From Apostichopus japonicus (Eukaryota; Echinodermata; Holothuroidea; Aspidochirotida; Stichopodidae), in assembly GCF_037975245.1 (NCBI RefSeq), contig NC_092572.1, positions 19,466,489 through 19,530,488 on the forward strand: a stretch of DNA of 64,000 bases. Reading direction: 5' to 3'. The notes beneath the pieces are model-generated. The model was given only the letters and a program-made list of their open reading frames with translations, ran no database searches and was not told the origin of the DNA. The translations under genes were made by a program, and so were the position numbers. How positions within the stretch are numbered: the stretch's first letter is position 1; each line of letters opens with the position of its first letter. Shown here piece by piece: positions 21,120 to 31,953 of this stretch.

Positions 21120-23220
21120 CTCTTCTGTTGTACAAATTATAAATCGTTACTAGATCAAAAAGTATCAAAAAAGCTTTGTTTTAATGTTAAGTAAATCCTT
21201 AGTTGTCTTCGCAAAACAAATGTTCACTGGTTATTGACTGTGAAAGGAACTGAAAAAAAAACACATTTTAAAAGTCTCTTGTAGTGTTGCATAAGAAAAG
21301 TAATATATTAACATCAGTCAATGCCATATAACGATTCAACAGTGTTACCGTAGTGTAACAATTTGCTCTACATACAAAGGGCTTACTCTATAAATATATA
21401 CTCAACTCTCCCATATCTCTACTGAGGGAGAGGGGGTAACCAATATGCTGCTTTGTAGGGTAATCAAATTAGTTCTTTTTTTACACTAAAATGATCCAAC
21501 AACGATGTTCTGTTTTCTATCTTTGAATACTTCCCTCTTTCATGATATCCATCTGATCATCTCAGTGAGAAGTTCATCATTATGACGTCACACAGTTTGT
21601 TAGAAATGGCTTAAGACTGTACTGTCTTCCATTTAAAGCTGATGTACGTATTCATGTTATTGAGTCTGTGAATCTTACAGTGACAAGTCTGTCTCCTATA
21701 TTTACTTAAGTGTGCTTAATACAGATGTGTATTTACCCGCCAGGTATAGTTTACTACGATATTTTTTGAAAATATATCATTCTAATTTATTTTGATTTTG
21801 CTTCGCCTTATGATCTGTTTTTGAAACACAATTTCAACATCTTATAAATAGTTACAAAATTATCTCTCGAAATGATGATAGCACTGTTCTCATGTCAAGT
21901 TTAGGTGCGGCTTAAATATCTTCCTTCCGCACACAGTCAAAGCAAAGCTTAAAAAAACAGCTCAACAAAAGAAACGGATACTACAAGATTTAATCCGATG
22001 ATGTTGTGTGTTAGAAGACTCACACAATATTCGAAATATATCTTTTAAAAAGTCATCTGTCAAAACCCTACCCACCCCCCCCCCTTTCAGCAGGTGCTTA
22101 CTTATTATTTTATTTCACTCTGCTACTGTGCAAATTATAATTCGTTGCTAGTTCAAAAAGTATCAAAGAAACTAATTAAAAATATTATTGAGCGATATGC
22201 TTCCCAAATTTGTGCTAGTTCAAAGCTTCAAGTAACAGTTTGAGAAGGTTTACGCTGGTTCTTATCTGCATGAATTGATTATATTTTTAGCACAACCTGT
22301 TACTGTTAATTTTTTACGGTGGTTTATAGTCGTTTTTTTTTCAATATGATTGCCAAGTTCTGAATATTGTACCAACCTTTTCTAATGTTAGTCAAAATGA
22401 GCTAGCAATGAATTAGAATTACACATTATTTTTTCCCTCGACATGAAATATTATTTTGGAATATTCAATGAAAACATTAATTTTTATCATGTCGTTGTCT
22501 AAACTAATTTACAAACAGATCACACCTATAACACCAACTGAGAAGGTTCCATTCTGCTTTTTTATTTCATATTTTGTTTGGCTTTTTTACATTGTATATA
22601 GTGAAAACCTAATGCAGCTAACAAATAACGTTGTTATGGGCGTTAGACGTCGAATAATGTCAACGATTGTCCAGAATGAACATAAGTGTTGATTTCAAGA
22701 CACGTTTAAATTCTGTTTAAATTCGACGGTAGCCTGCACGTGCAGCTAGGACGTAATAATGCTACATAAAGCATTGTTTATAAGAAATTATACTAATGAA
22801 AATTGGGTGTGTACTCACCATGCAGGCGACAGATGAGTTGACATATTTTTCATCAAAGGCAGAAAACTAGCGGCTTGTAGTTCCAATGTTTTTAAAATGA
22901 TGCATGTATTAATGTTATTAAGTCTGCGAATCTTTCATTGACGTCCCACAGTTTGTTATGAATGGCTTAAGACTGTACTGTCTTCCCTGTATAGCTGATG
23001 TATGTATTCATGCTATTAAGTCTGTGAATCTTACAGTGACGAAACTGTCTCCTATATTGACTTAAGTGTGGTCAATGCAGATGTGCGTTTACCCGCCAGG
23101 AAAAGTTTACTGGGATATTTGTGAAGATATATCATTTTAATTTATTTTGGTTGTTTCGCCGTATTATATGTTTTTGAAACACAATTTCAACATCTCATGA
23201 AAATAACCTTTCTCTTCTTT
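21120..23220. other. Introns of the microexon array with internal deletion
   Basis: Two module bodies lie here without an exon between them. The junction near 21,843 joins the text before an acceptor (CAACATCT) directly to text normally about 200 bases after a donor (AGTTACAAA). Recurrent open frames of 60-80 codons (for example 22,456-22,692 and the similar 20,019-20,216) are shared because the modules are duplicated, and I do not call them genes. Confidence 0.5.
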
Positions 23221-23223
23221 CAG

Positions 23224-23247
23224 ACCGGTGACAGTTCGGGAGAAGAG
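23224..23247 (+). CDS. Microexon E4, 24 nt, copy A only
   Basis: The acceptor CTTCTTTCAG and donor GTAAGAG enclose 24 nt encoding TGDSSGEE in phase 0. Base for base it is related to E2 (common core ACCGGT/GCCGGT and GGGAGAA), so the two are duplicates of one exon. The acidic peptide differs from AGSMVGEM at most positions. Copy B lacks this module because 20,860-24,865 has no counterpart there. Confidence 0.45.
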
Positions 23248-23984
23248 GTAAGAGAAACAGGGATTCATGTTCCTGTTAATTAGTAGTGGTAATTTATCAA
23301 CAGCGAAGGCGGTGTTACTATGTAACAAAGAAATAACAGTATTAGACTTTGATTCGCATAAGGGAGGAAAAATTTATAACTGATGTGTTAAGAACAGGAA
23401 ACGAAGATAAACCAGTTACAAATTAATATCTCGATATGTCGAAATATCTCGAAATGTTCTCAATGTCAAGTTAAGTTGCGGCTTGAATTTCTTTCTTCCA
23501 CAAACAGTCAAAGAAAAGCTTAACAAAGAAACGGATATACTTTTAAATACTACAAGATTTAGTCTGATGACGTGGTGTGTTAGAAGACTCACACAATATT
23601 CGACTCTATCTTTAAAGTAATCATCTGTCAACCCTCCTAACTAGCAGATGCTTAATGATTACTTTATTTAACTCTGCTGATGTGCCAATCATAATTTGTC
23701 ACTAGTTCAACAAGTTCAAAGAAGCTATTTTTAAATTACTTATTAGTAAATCCTTAGTTCATTCATTTTTTTCGCGAAACAAATTATCACAGGTCTTTAC
23801 TGTGAAAGGAACTGACAAAAAAAAAACCTTTTAAAAGTCACTTATACTGTTGCAAAATAAAAGTGATATATTAACATCATTAAATGTCATATGATGATGC
23901 AAAAGTGTTTCCGTAGTGTAAATAAATTCTCTCAACACAAAGGGCTAACCCTTAAAGGCTATACTCGGTATACGATGCCATAAA

Positions 23985-24945
23985 GTTTGCATGTAAACAT
24001 CATCACATACCCGTCAAAGAGGAACACATTAGTTAATGAAATTGAAGATATAAACTGGTCCGTCTACTGTTAATGTTAGTATAAAACAGCGGCCAGTTTC
24101 ACCCGTCAACGTACGGATTGCCTCAGTTTCGTTTTGAATTAGTAACCGCTATACTGATACAGAGAAACTAACAATATAGTAAGAAATAAAAAGTAGGTAA
24201 TTCGTGTTTCGTGAGACATTCATTCAATTCTTTCAGAATAGAGACATCATTATAAAAATACACACACCTCTCACAGTTTTTCTTTAATTCTGCAACTCCT
24301 GTGGGGAACGTTGGATTCATGTCCACTCAAAACAAAACAGCGAAAATTGAGCAACTAAAAACAATATCTGTCAAATAATTTTCAACACGTGACACCAAAC
24401 CTGCTTTTAGTTCGAATTTTCTACAATGTGCGACATTATCAACTCTCTTGATAAATCGATGTTATCAAAACTACGTCAAACTTCTCATTCCATTCCATTC
24501 CATTCTCTTCTCATTTCATTCTTTTTACTCATGTCATTCAATTCTCTTGTCATTCTTTTCGCTCATTCCATTTTCCTCTCATTCCATTCTTTTCACTCAT
24601 TTCATTTCATTCTCTTCTCATTCTCTCTTTACCCCATTCTTCTTTCTTGCTCGTGCTCGTATTTATGTGCCTCAAAGTTACTAGCTGATGTCAAGAACTG
24701 TCTGAAAATTGTGCCGCTTTCGGGGGCTTCGCCGCACCCCTGTACTCTCAGCAAATAACAGGGTACAAAATTTCTCAACGACTGTAATTAGCCTATAAAG
24801 CAATCATTCCTTTTTGTTCCCGATGCTTTGCATCCATCGGAACCTGTGCAGTCAAATTTGCTTATGTGTGGGTGCGTATGCGTGTGTACTTAATAAGGGA
24901 TATGTCCCTTGGTTCCTATGCAACTAACTTGCAACACGCAGCTTA
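23985..24945. other. Intronic spacer with an ATTCC/ATTCT-rich simple repeat
   Basis: A degenerate pyrimidine repeat (CATTCCATTC, CTCATTTCATTC) covers 24,482-24,650. The remainder is unremarkable. The part from about 24,870 aligns with copy B at 60,560 onward. Ser/Phe/His-rich open frames here come from the repeat. Confidence 0.6.
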
Positions 24946-24946
24946 T

Positions 24947-26443
24947 TCAGATTCAGATTCTCTTTATTGTATCCCAAGCTGGGCAATTGATTGCTCATAA
25001 TATAAAACATACGTACAGTACATAAAATACACACAAAATATATCAGACTCTCAAATACTAAGACATAAGACTTAAAACAAAGCAGGCAAGATACGTAAAA
25101 ACGGTAAAATACAAAATACAGTAAAACAGCACCAGAGATACTTGTGAAACATTGGATTGCACAATGAGCAAGATTACTGACCTAACGAGTAAAATATTCA
25201 TTATGAAGTTGAATACAACGAGGAATAAAGGAGGATTTGTAACGATTCGTAACGGCACGGGGTAGTCTCATCCGCCCACTGCGGGGTATTATTGCACTTT
25301 CCAAATTAATGTGTAGAGGGTGGCTACTGTTGTTGAGAACCCAAGGAAGTTTACTTTGAAGGTGAAGATGATATGAGGTGTTCACTGACTGCTGACGTTC
25401 GCCTAGGATGCGACTGACTTGGCTTATAATAGAATCTATCCGTTTTCTGTCGGTACCATTGACGTAACCTCCCCAACAATTAATGCAATATGACAACACA
25501 CTGAAAATCACAGAATTGTAGAAAATAGAAAGAATGTTTCTACTGATGTTGAAGGTGTTTAATATCCGCAAGCAATAGAGTCTTGGACTGATCCGTCTTA
25601 CCAAATAATCAATGTGGTCATGCCAATTCAGCTGATCATCCAAAACTACGCCAAGGTACTTATAGGACGAGACACGGTTTACAGCCAGTTCTTTGATAAC
25701 AACAGGAGGAGGTTCATGATCTCCTTTCCTAAAATCAATCACCATTTCCTTTGTCTTCTCCACGTTAAGCTCAAGGAAATTTTGATCACAGTAGTCTACA
25801 AACCAATTGATTTGAGACAAATATTCACCTCCATCATCTCTTGTAATCAAACCCACTAATGCAGTATCATCAGCAAATTTAATTAGTGGGCAGCTGTCAT
25901 GTGATGATCTAGCATCTGAAGTATAAACAGTGAATAAACGGGGCAAGAACAGTTCCCTGTGGTGCACCAGTGCTCGACACTAATGTGTTGGACACACAGT
26001 TGGACTGGTTGATCCTGACATACTGCGACCGATTAGTGAGATAATTGAATAACCATGTGACCAGGTTATGCGGGACGTTCATGTTTAGCAACTTATGTAC
26101 CAAAACATGTGGTTAGATCGTGTTGAATGCAGAGGAAAAGTCAAAATACGTAATTCTAGCAGAATGACCTGCATTTGACTTTTCCAGATGGGAATACACT
26201 TTCTCTAAGCAATAAAGAATTGCGTCCTCAGTATTGCGCTTTGCACGATAAGCAAATTGCAGCGGATCAAGGTGTTCACTCACTAAGGGTTTCATGTACC
26301 TTAACACAATGCGCTCGCAGGATTTCATCGCAACAGAAGTCAGGGCCACGGGCCGGAGGTCATTCATGCATGTGATGTTTGCCTTCTTTGGCACAGGAAT
26401 GATACATGACTGTTTCCACAATGCGGGAATTGTTTTCAACTTG
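24947..26443 (-). mobile_element. 5'-truncated CR1/Rex1-like LINE, reverse transcriptase
   Basis: On the minus strand the pieces read RPVALTSVAMKSCERIV and YFDFSSAFNTI (26,529-26,113), then SSTGAPQGTVLAPF, then FADD at 25,880-25,863, followed by NFLELNVEKTKEMVIDFRK and SYKYLGVVLDD. These are the ordered motifs of a non-LTR reverse transcriptase of the CR1/Jockey superfamily. At least two frame breaks make it inactive. The 3' end carries CTGAATCTGAATAAG-type repeats next to 24,947. Copy B has the uninterrupted site at about 60,663-60,680, so the LINE entered copy A after the two copies separated. The upstream limit is set by where alignment to copy B resumes (about 26,444). Confidence 0.85.
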
Positions 26444-26799
26444 ATAATAATCATAAGTATCGTATGAACGGGTAATAATTGTGCAATCAAAGTTACAAAA
26501 TTGAGCGGTGAGTTAAATTTCGTACACAATTAGGTATCGTATATACTATTTGATTGATGTACATATTTTGCACTTTTTACGCAATTCGGAACAAATGTAG
26601 TTCACTCTTTAGATTTAAATACCGAAATGGGGAAGTGAACTTATTAAATCTGTTTTCTGCTTGTAAGTATTGAAAAAGATACTTTGATAGGAAATTCAAA
26701 TTTAAATTTAAATTTCAGATTCTCGTTTGCTTTCATTTTGTAAGTTTCTCTTGATGTTACAGCTGTATCCAATGCTTGAATTGTGCTTTTACCTATTAG

Positions 26800-26857
26800 A
26801 TACTGTTTCCAAGACGAATAAGTTTGCCCAACCTGCATGAACGAACATACAAAACAG
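26800..26857 (+). CDS. Variable exon E5, 58 nt, copy A
   Basis: The acceptor TTTTACCTATTAG and donor GTATGT enclose 58 nt encoding ILFPRRISLPNLHERTYKT plus one base. It enters in phase 0 and leaves in phase 1. At the same place copy B has 61 nt (also 1 modulo 3) with almost no recognisable similarity, although the introns on both sides are nearly the same. The exon is therefore positionally conserved but sequence-divergent. It is an exon by splice signals and phase; function is unknown. Confidence 0.5.
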
Positions 26858-27175
26858 GTATGTAGTTTAAACCACTATACTTTGAAAATCATACTTTGGA
26901 AAAGTCATTCCGAAGAGTATACACTACAAAGTTTCGGACCATGCAAGTTCGGATCTGACTTTCCAATGATAGAAATCTCAAAAAGAGAAATGAGATTAAA
27001 ACGGCATGGGTAATCCAGCCATGCATTACCCCCCACCCCCTCCCTCTTTTTTAAATTTTTTTCTTTAACTTAAATGAGCATGTGTATTTGTATTTTAAGT
27101 AATTGTTTTTTTCTTCAAATTCTTCTCCGTATTTCTTTGTTAAATTCATTGCCTACCTCTTCACCACCAAACCAG

Positions 27176-27250
27176 AGATGAGAAAGGACACAATGGAAGT
27201 TGGAGAAAACGAGACGTTCTTATCAGAAAGAAGAGAATTGGAAGAAGAAC
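27176..27250 (+). CDS. Exon E6, 75 nt, copy A, acidic linker
   Basis: After CCAG the exon reads in phase 1 as MRKDTMEVGENETFLSERR with a Glu-rich end. The donor area is GTGTAAGT. Using its first GT gives 75 nt and keeps phase 1, which the next exons need; using GTAAGT gives 77 nt and breaks the frame. Copy B (61,442-61,516) has the same length and keeps GEN and LS, but about a third of positions differ. Confidence 0.5.
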
Positions 27251-27613
27251 GTGTAAGTTTTCGGTAATAATAGCACTTCGAGAAACATATCCTTTATTCA
27301 TTCGAAAAAGTGAAAAAATGACAATATATTGCCAGTAAATCTTTATTACAATCAGTTTTTTGAAGGAGATAAGAACGTACTCCTATTATTTTACATCTAA
27401 GGCAAACCACTTTTGGTGATACTAGTGATTTGTAGCTGAATTTATCACAAAAACGTATAATACGAGCAATAAATCATTGTACAGTATCAATGAGAACCGT
27501 TTGTTTTATAATCGGTGGGGCTTATACAGCACGAATGTCACTTCTGTTACCTCAATAATATATCCTGGTATAATTGTTCCTTTCTTTCACCCATGCGAAT
27601 GTGACGTCTGCAG

Positions 27614-27658
27614 ATGAAGTATCAACTCGTACAGGCGAGAACTTTAAGAAGGACGAAG
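27614..27658 (+). CDS. Exon E7, 45 nt, copy A
   Basis: The acceptor GTCTGCAG and donor GTAATT enclose 45 nt, phase 1 in and out, encoding DEVSTRTGENFKKDE-like text (the first residue depends on the previous exon's last base). Copy B has 42 nt at 62,059-62,100 with one codon fewer. It leads in frame into the ZU5 exon. Confidence 0.5.
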
Positions 27659-28102
27659 GTAATTGTGTATTAAACTGCTAACGGTTGTAAAGACATGTAT
27701 TACAGGACTAAAGAACTGAATTGGTATCTGCTTATCATAGTATACACCATTTGTTTTGAGAATCTTTTGCGATTGTATTGAAAGCAATGGAACAAATTAA
27801 GGAATCGTCAACGGTACTAAGCCAAACATTATTCCGTTAAATGACGACAGAGCAATCAAATGATGGAAACAAGACGGATCTCTTTACATTTACATATAGG
27901 TCACGGATTGGGTACGATCTCGGTCCACGTGTAAAGTATGAACCATCAATAATTGCGCAATCGAGGACTAAATATAAAAAGAGAAAGTTAAACATGAATA
28001 TCGATAAATCAGTGAAAACTTAATAGAAACAACAGTCTGTTAAATATAAAAAAATCCTTTGTCAACATATTTCTTTTTTTTCTTTCTTTTTCTCTTCGTT
28101 AG

Positions 28103-28420
28103 GTGATTCTCTTTCCATGAGAGCAGAATCAATGATCGGCAAAGACGGTGGAACGCTGGAGATTCCAAATACCGGTGTCAGTTTAAAAATACCTCCCGGT
28201 GCTCTGCAACGTGATTATTCTATCCAAATGCGAATAATTCCACATCATTATCTGGATGAAACAGTCTTATCGTTTGCTAGTAACTCATCAGTAGTGGTGG
28301 AACTCCTTCCCAATAACGTTAAGTTTGTAAAACCAGCAACATTGACATTACCTCACTGTTTGGTTCTCAAGGAAAGATGTGAATGGAAAGCAAAGGTATA
28401 CAGCAGTCACCATAAAGAAG
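28103..28420 (+). CDS. ZU5 domain exon 1 of a ZU5-UPA-Death protein, copy A
   Basis: The acceptor TTCGTTAG precedes 318 nt, phase 1 in and out, followed by donor GTAGAT. The translation contains IGKDGGTLEIPNTGVSLKIP then PGAL. This is the hallmark start of a ZU5 domain (G-G-L-x-hydrophobic-P-x-G-V-x-L-x-I-P-x-G-A), as in UNC5 receptors, UNC5CL, PIDD and ankyrins. The exon covers about the first 100 residues of the domain. In UNC5CL-type proteins ZU5 and UPA fold against the Death domain and hold it inactive. Compared with copy B, 13 of about 101 residues differ. The following ZU5 exon is not found in copy A: a Penelope-like fragment sits where it should be. If this donor is not used, the frame stops at 28,476. 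Confidence 0.85.
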
Positions 28421-28619
28421 GTAGATTATTATTTTTTCTTTTAACAATAAAATGGTGTGACCCCATGAATGAATGACTGCGGCATATTCTGGGTTGCAAA
28501 TGATACAGCGAAATGTTACATGTACTCATTCACCAACGTTACAATCACGTTACATGAATAGCCTGTGATTATTCTTATCATTGAAAGATTTATAAAGCAT
28601 CAAAGTCAAAACCAAACTA

Positions 28620-29160
28620 AACAAAATCAAAGCAGTAAGATAGACAAACGCAAGAGCAAATAATAAAGACTAAAAAAAAAAAGTTTTTAACCTCTTCATA
28701 AAAATTTAAAATGTGTCACTACTACATATTTAATCAGGCAAACTATTCTAGAGTTTAAAAGCAATAATGCAAAAAGCGCGTTCTCCTAACTTAGAGTGAA
28801 CCCTAGAACATAGAGATCAGAACGATTAGATGACCGAGTGAATAAAGCCACCGGTCCTAATGGACAGCAAATCCTAAAGATAGCAAGGTCCCATCTCCTT
28901 AGGGAAGCGTAAGAACCTTAAATTGTATTCGGTAATTGATATGCAACCAGTGAATATGTTGCAGGATGCGTGCTAGATGGTATATAAATAAACCTCTTAC
29001 ACTAGTAATAGCAGCATTATGTACACGTTGTAGCTTATTGATAAGATAATTAGGTAATCCACTGTATAAACAAGAGCACTGTATAAACAAGAGCATGAGT
29101 GAAGGGAACGGCAAGACTGAAACCTGAGATATTAACCAAAAGCAATTTGACATATCTTAT
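28620..29160 (-). mobile_element. CR1-like LINE 3' fragment, copy A
   Basis: The minus strand encodes CLYSGLPNYLINKLQRVHNAA and WLHINYRIQFKVL. These match the end of a LINE reverse transcriptase (SLLYGLPxYLIxKLQRVQNAAAR, then LHWLPVxYRIxFK). The frame is broken. The same fragment lies in copy B at 63,060-63,606, so it was there before the copies diverged. Confidence 0.75.
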
Positions 29161-29351
29161 TCATTTTTAAGTTTATGCGTAAGTGCATACGTAAGTGAAT
29201 ACGCGTTGCGTTGTAACATAAGTGATTACGTTAGTGAATACGAGTTGCGTTGAACGTTTCTAAAGAAAGAGGGAAAATGTTTTATTCTAGGTAATGCTCT
29301 CAGTTTTACAATCAGGACCTTTCTCCGGTGTTCAATTCTACTTTTATTTTT

Positions 29352-30395
29352 TGTAAAAGTAAGTTGCCCTGACGTTTCGATCCTAGCAGGATCTTCTTCA
29401 GATGCTAAATGACAAGTAACAGTAATAGAAGGGACAAAAACACGCACAGAATACATACAGGTTTATGAGCATGGTGAACACAAAGAGATAGATGTAAGGG
29501 GATTAGTAGACAAGTGATGGAGAGAAGAAAGAAAGAAACCAACAGGGGAAGCGGAGAGGTGGGAGATAAACAGTGGAGGGACAAAGAGAGGATTAAGGGA
29601 AGGGTGTAGGGAATAAACTGAAGAAGGAAAAAGATAGAAAGGTGTAGAGAAAATGGGGTGAGGAGAGCTGTGAGTAGAGGAGTGATGGAGGGGGACAGTC
29701 GGAGATGGAGGGGCAGAAGAAAAGATAGTCATGTCCTTCCTGAATGTTCAGCCCATGAGGTTGAATGGTGCGAAGGCGAGCCTCTCTGTGCTGATTCGTA
29801 CTATGTCAGGGCGGCTACTTAAGGATTCATTCCCCTGTAGGGACATGTCGTTAATGGTATGGTTGGGAAGGTTGAAGTGTTCTCCAACTGGGTTCTCAGT
29901 CTTCATGGTGTTGACTGTGGATCTGTGACCATAGAATCGCTTCTTGAGGGTGGTTTTGGTTTCGCCAACATATTGGATGCGGCAAACTCTACAAGAGATC
30001 AGATAGATGACATTAGTGGTTGTACAAGTAATGTCACCTTTAGTCTTGTGTTTGAGTTGCATGCTGTGGCTGGTGATGGCATTAGATTAAACAATGTGGT
30101 GGCTGCAGATGATGCATCTCGAAATACGATCACATTTGAAAGTACCATGCTGAATGGGTGTAGGGTTAGAAGTTAGAGGTGAAACAGCAGCACGCACAAG
30201 AAGGTCTCGTAGGTTGCGTGGACGTCTGCAGGCGATGGTGGTTTTTTCAGGGACGGCTCGTTGGAGTCTTTCTGAAGTGAGGAGAATGCTGTGGCTGTTA
30301 GAGGTGATTTGCTAAAGAGGAGGAAGATTTGGGTGGAAAGTATCAACCAGGGGGAGCTTGTTGTCGCAATCTCGTCCCTTTTTGTCCTTCACTGC
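29352..30395 (-). mobile_element. Penelope-like element with GIY-YIG domain, 5'-truncated
   Basis: On the minus strand the order is the linker LPLVDTFHPNLPP (30,360-30,312), then CxxC-type remnants, then an open GIY-YIG frame (30,062-29,748) with NVIYLISCRVCRIQYVGET and LPNHTINDMSLQGNE. The 3' part has SEEDPARIETSGQL, a signature common at Penelope-like 3' ends. The reverse transcriptase core is missing. The left end coincides with the point where copy A stops matching copy B (29,350 against 63,770), just before copy B's second ZU5 exon. Confidence 0.85.
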
Positions 30396-30928
30396 CAAAG
30401 TTAAGCCTCTAGACAACTGTCCATTTCTAACGGTGGCATAGTAATATTTAAATTCGTTAGTAGCTTTTATCAGTAAAAGTTTTTCTATTATTATGAGAAT
30501 CTGAGATACCATGTAGACAATCAACGTTCAAGCTGACTTTGCTTCAGTGCCGCAAGCTATGCATTTCTATTATGAGAGTTAAAAGTAGCAAAAAAATTGG
30601 TGCAGGAAAAATAACTCTTCATTATTAATAATGTTGGTTTATATTAATGTGTATCTAATGAAAACTAATTAGGACCATTAACATCTTACTATTCACATAT
30701 ATATATATATGTAATAGTGAGCAAAGACGGCTCTAATCTAAACAGTACACTTCGGGTTTTACCGTTTTGTAATAGGCTATTGTTGTACAGATACAGTCAA
30801 TATTATCTGGAAGGGATATGGCTTCTACCATCTAACCTTAACCATTCTCTGATTCACTACAAAAACCTTTATCAATGACATTGTTTCACAACTTTACACC
30901 GTCTATTCTCTCTGTACACTCTCAAAAG
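30396..30928. other. Intron sequence before the UPA exon
   Basis: AT-rich; a short (AT)n run at about 30,700-30,712. I searched it for the second ZU5 exon seen in copy B and did not find it. Confidence 0.5.
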
Positions 30929-31063
30929 TTTCTCAAATTGAATCCTGCCATTGTGTTGCATCAGAAACCCGCCGTATTTTTTAAAGAAGGGCAATTGCAT
31001 CTGACAGTTTTGCTTGAAAAAGTATCACCTATTTGGACATATAACGAAGAAGAAACTGCACAG
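30929..31063 (+). CDS. UPA domain exon 1, copy A
   Basis: A pyrimidine-rich tract ending TCAAAAG precedes 45 codons, phase 0 in and out, with donor GTTGGT. The peptide includes NPAIVLHQKPAVFF, HLTVLLEKVSPIWTY and EEET. The pattern hydrophobic strand, LEKVS, W fits the start of the UPA domain found between ZU5 and Death domains in UNC5 and PIDD proteins. It precedes the second UPA exon in phase. The phase-0 entry could not be joined directly to the phase-1 exit of the ZU5 exon at 28,420, which supports loss of an exon between them. Confidence 0.65.
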
Positions 31064-31953
31064 GTTGGTTGAAATAGTTTATTGTTAAATAAATCAGCTC
31101 ATAACTATCATGTTATTAAGCTTGAATAATGTTTGTTTGTTTTATTCTATTACTTTATTACCAAAAAAAGCACATATTTGTAATAGAAAATGTAACATAA
31201 TCTTACTGAATCATCAATTAACATACAAACTAGTGAATGACACTCATTGTTTGTAGGGAAGTAACTACAGTCTGCACAAAACGTTGCACAAATAATGAAA
31301 TTAAAGTATTTCTATTGTGACCACCACATCCATCAATTTTTAATTTTCCGTGCCTATGGAAGAAATGGCTTTATCAAACTTTTAGTCTAATGATCCCGTG
31401 ATGACAGTTTTCCTTCAAAAAAATGTTCTTCAAACGTATCGTATATGGCATTCTGCTTGTAAGTTTAACACTAAGCTTATTGCAGGTTCGGTTTCCATCA
31501 ACTGTGCAAAAATAAGGCAGAAGTCTTGGTAAAATAGGCTTGAGTCCTATACTGGAGATGCAATGTTACCCCGTAGTTATTTAATAGTAGATCCGTTTAA
31601 ATTACTTTCAAAGTAAAATAAGTATTACTTTATACAATTACCTGCGGTTTTGCCAAGAAGATTGATGATGTCATTATGCGAAAGAATTTGTCTCTACAAA
31701 TGTATTGATAAAACCCCGAATTTGCATTAATACTGTCGTCTATATTTCCTCTAAAGAACTCAGACCAAGGAATAGAAATAATGACCAAGAATCTTGCAAA
31801 TATCAAGCAACCCGCAACCTAGAAACATGTCAAAAGTGACTACTATATAGGCCTACATGTTCATAAGTGTACTTTGATTTCCCAAATAATTTAAAGTATG
31901 TTGAATTCAATTAATGATAACTTCATGTAACATCTGCTTATTTGCCTTTAAAG
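31064..31953. other. Intron between UPA exons
   Basis: AT-rich, no repeat or coding signal recognised. Confidence 0.5.

Larger units (their letters stand above)
16615..23985 (+). repeat. Tandem array of ~1.3 kb intron-plus-microexon modules, copy A
   Basis: Each module starts with a microexon, then donor GTAAGAG, a conserved ACAGGGATTCATGTTCCTGT segment, a GGAAGGCGGTGTTACTAT segment in most units, a poly-C tract just before AACAG or CAGCAG, a TATGACGTCACA segment and finally the next acceptor. Units start at 16,615 (enlarged by a 1.49-kb element), 19,354, 20,663, about 21,844 and 23,224. At about 21,843 a deletion has removed one microexon with its splice sites. The last unit decays near 23,985. 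Copy B keeps only the first two units and the start of the third. Confidence 0.75.

Noticed and set aside
24426-24758. Ser/Phe/His-rich frames
   Set aside because: They come from the degenerate ATTCC simple repeat.
27614-27658. Phase-0 reading of this exon (MKYQLVQARTLRRTK)
   Set aside because: It would lead into a stop in the ZU5 exon; phase 1 joins exons on both sides without a stop in both copies.
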